Part shown: in pieces, positions 21,393 to 22,467 of the stretch | Position numbering within the stretch: the first letter of the stretch is position 1 | Layout of the letters: each line of letters starts with the position of its first letter | Source: Solirubrobacterales bacterium | GTDB taxonomy: Bacteria > Actinomycetota > Thermoleophilia > Solirubrobacterales > 70-9 | Length of the DNA stretch: 22,467 nt | Direction of reading: 5' to 3' | Assembly (NCBI GenBank): GCA_030152805.1 | Contig: JASLIG010000048.1 | Location: forward strand, 1 to 22,467 | Notes under the pieces: model-generated | The model's database searches: none | What the model was told of the DNA's origin: nothing | What the model saw: only the letters and a program-made list of their open reading frames with translations | Position numbers and translations under genes: made by a program

Positions 21393-22133
21393 ATGGCCAA
21401 GGCGAGCGCCAGATCCAAGCCAGACGCATCACGCCGCCTCCCGCGCGGGCGGCATGCGCTCGCCCCCGAGGAAGTGACCAGCGACCAGCGCCGCCGGCTG
21501 CTCGCCGCGGTTCCTGGAGTGGTCGCCGAACGCGGCTACGAAGCGATGTCGGTCGCCGACATCGTCAAGCGGGCCGCCGTCTCCCGCAACGCCTTCTACA
21601 AGAGCTTCCGCGACAAGCAGGACTGCTTCGCCACGGCGCACGAGGACGGTCACGAGGCGCTCTTCGAGATCTTGGCCGAGCCGTGCGAAGGGGGGGAGAC
21701 GGCGGCCGAGCGCGTCGAGCGCTCGCTGAGTGCCGGGCTCGACGCGCTGGCGTCCGACCCCGAGATGGCGCGCATGCTCTTCGTTGAGGCGCCCTCGGCC
21801 GGCGAGGAGATCGCCCTGCGCTATCACGAGTGGCTGCGGCGCTACGGCACCCTCCTGCGCGCGGCCGCTCCCGAGTTGCCGCCAGAGGCCCAACCTGCAC
21901 CTGAGGTCGAGGGTGTGATCGTCGGCGGCATCGCCTCGCGGATCGCCAGCGAGATCTTGCAGGGACGTGCCGGCAAGCTGCGCGATCTAACCGCACCGCT
22001 GGCCGATTACGTCCTCGCCTTCTACAGGCTGAGTGAGCCCGGTCCCAAGGAGGGTCGGATCATCGTCTTCGAGGCGGAGCACGCCGACGAACCGGCGAGC
22101 TTCGAAGCACGGCGCAAGCAAGCCGGCGCCTGA
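21393..22133 (+). CDS. TetR-family transcriptional regulator
   Basis: A 246-residue protein from the ATG at 21393. After a basic, poorly conserved N-terminus (1-30), the TetR_N helix-turn-helix spans about 33-80: RRRLLAAVPGVVAERGYEAM, SVADIVKRAAVSRNAFYKSF, RDKQDCF. The remainder is the all-helical ligand and dimer domain (about 85-225), without recognisable ligand residues, and ends in a charged tail. TetR proteins usually repress their own gene and a neighbour. Here there is no divergent neighbour, the terminator precedes it, and the next gene has its own promoter. Autoregulation through the palindromes at 21363-21383 is likely. No ligand can be named. Confidence 0.92.
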   Translation: MAKASARSKPDASRRLPRGRHALAPEEVTSDQRRRLLAAVPGVVAERGYEAMSVADIVKRAAVSRNAFYKSFRDKQDCFATAHEDGHEALFEILAEPCEGGETAAERVERSLSAGLDALASDPEMARMLFVEAPSAGEEIALRYHEWLRRYGTLLRAAAPELPPEAQPAPEVEGVIVGGIASRIASEILQGRAGKLRDLTAPLADYVLAFYRLSEPGPKEGRIIVFEAEHADEPASFEARRKQAGA

Positions 22134-22228
22134 GCCCTTTTCAGCCAGTTCCGGGACTTCCGCGGAAGAAATTCGGGTCTAAACGACCTGCAAATCGCCG
22201 CTTTCTTCAGCAATACCACGTGCGTATC

Positions 22229-22257
22229 TTGACAAACACGAACCAGCGTGTTTACAT
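22229..22257 (+). promoter_or_regulatory. Consensus-like sigma-70-type promoter
   Basis: -35 TTGACA (22229-22234, perfect), 17-bp spacer, -10 TTACAT (22252-22257). The predicted start near 22264 coincides with the first base of a long stem in the leader RNA. It is the best promoter in the window. The preceding stretch 22134-22228 shows nothing else that I can support. Confidence 0.75.
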
Positions 22258-22263
22258 GCCAAC

Positions 22264-22398
22264 GCGTCTTCAGTTGGGAACGCAATCGGTATAGCCCAGC
22301 GAAGGCGAGTCAGGGACACAAGGGACAACCGAGCCTCGCGGAAGCCGCAAAGGGAAGCGGCGGGCAGAGGGGCTCACGGGACAAGGAGAGAGATCTAG
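22264..22398 (+). ncRNA. Structured 5' leader, possible riboregulator
   Basis: About 135 nt between the promoter and the ATG at 22399. Helix 1 pairs 22265-22278 with 22295-22307 (about 13 bp with one bulged A and wobble pairs). Helix 2 pairs GAGCC (22331-22335) with GGCTC (22371-22375) and encloses an inner hairpin GCCGC/GCGGC (22344-22348 with 22357-22361). The hexamer GGGACA occurs three times (22313, 22322, 22378), twice between the helices and once after helix 2. AAGGAGAGAG follows at 22384-22393. I do not match it to a known riboswitch class. Confidence 0.5.
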
Positions 22399-22467
22399 AT
22401 GTTCTCGACGCTTCGTACGCGATTCGGGATCCCGGGAGTCATCTCGGTGATAGCCCTAGTCTTCGCA
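22399..22467 (+). CDS. Start of an exported or membrane protein (truncated by window end)
   Basis: Only 23 codons are present: MFSTLRTRFGIPGVISVIAL then VFA. A short basic head followed by a hydrophobic core is a signal peptide or TM anchor. AAGGAG about 9 nt before the ATG, with the promoter and leader upstream, supports a real start. Similar N-termini occur on secreted, low-complexity or collagen-like proteins in related actinobacteria, but with 23 residues this is a guess. Confidence 0.6.
   Translation, partial: MFSTLRTRFGIPGVISVIALVFA

Noticed and set aside
22264..22398. Assignment of the leader to the c-di-AMP (ydaO) or another known riboswitch
   Set aside because: GGGACA repeats recall some actinobacterial riboswitches, but I could not place the conserved cores; left as an unclassified structured leader.

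Overview
The window looks like a chromosomal segment of a high-GC actinobacterium. A deep-branching lineage such as Thermoleophilia/Solirubrobacterales is my best guess. The reasons are very GC-rich codon use, a SufU-type SUF operon with a Rieske ferredoxin and an Rrf2 regulator, a WS/DGAT acyltransferase, IspH, a CFP30B-like VOC protein, a DUF2510-like tail, and many GTG/TTG starts. The taxonomic call is inference; no rRNA or marker tree is available.

Left part (1 to about 4.3 kb) is accessory in character. It holds the 3' end of an HNH-type gene, an SRPBCC protein divergent from a SIR2-domain protein, a small membrane protein with a DUF2510-like tail, a short tyrosine recombinase lacking its first catalytic arginine, and a two-TM potassium-channel-like protein with a large insertion before the pore. 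Convergent with the channel is a coupled pair (4.3-5.7 kb): a membrane-anchored protein resembling a degenerate ECF sigma factor, followed by a single-pass protein with an external CARDB-like domain.

Middle part (5.8-12 kb): fxsA and a WS/DGAT acyltransferase (minus) diverge from ispH (plus). ispH runs tail-to-tail, with overlap, into a thioredoxin-fold gene that has lost its CxxC. Then comes a plus-strand envelope cassette of an 81-aa membrane peptide, a membrane-anchored cupredoxin, a roughly 10-TM protein and a 43-aa membrane peptide.

Right part (12-22.5 kb): the SUF iron-sulfur assembly genes occupy the minus strand in two blocks, rrf2-sufC-sufS-sufU and Rieske-sufB-sufD. An opposite-strand VOC gene separates the blocks. 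Upstream of rrf2 is a NarL/FixJ two-component pair, divergent from an HtpX-like M48 protease across a palindrome. A strong terminator follows the protease, then a TetR regulator with operator-like palindromes. The last 330 bases hold a consensus-like promoter, a highly structured leader of about 135 nt, and the start of a signal-peptide-bearing ORF that runs off the end.

No tRNA, rRNA, CRISPR array or insertion sequence was seen. No gene-free stretch exceeds 300 bases; the longest is 22134-22398. Several starts carry a -10-like TAnnnT hexamer only 6-8 nt upstream, suggesting leaderless transcripts.
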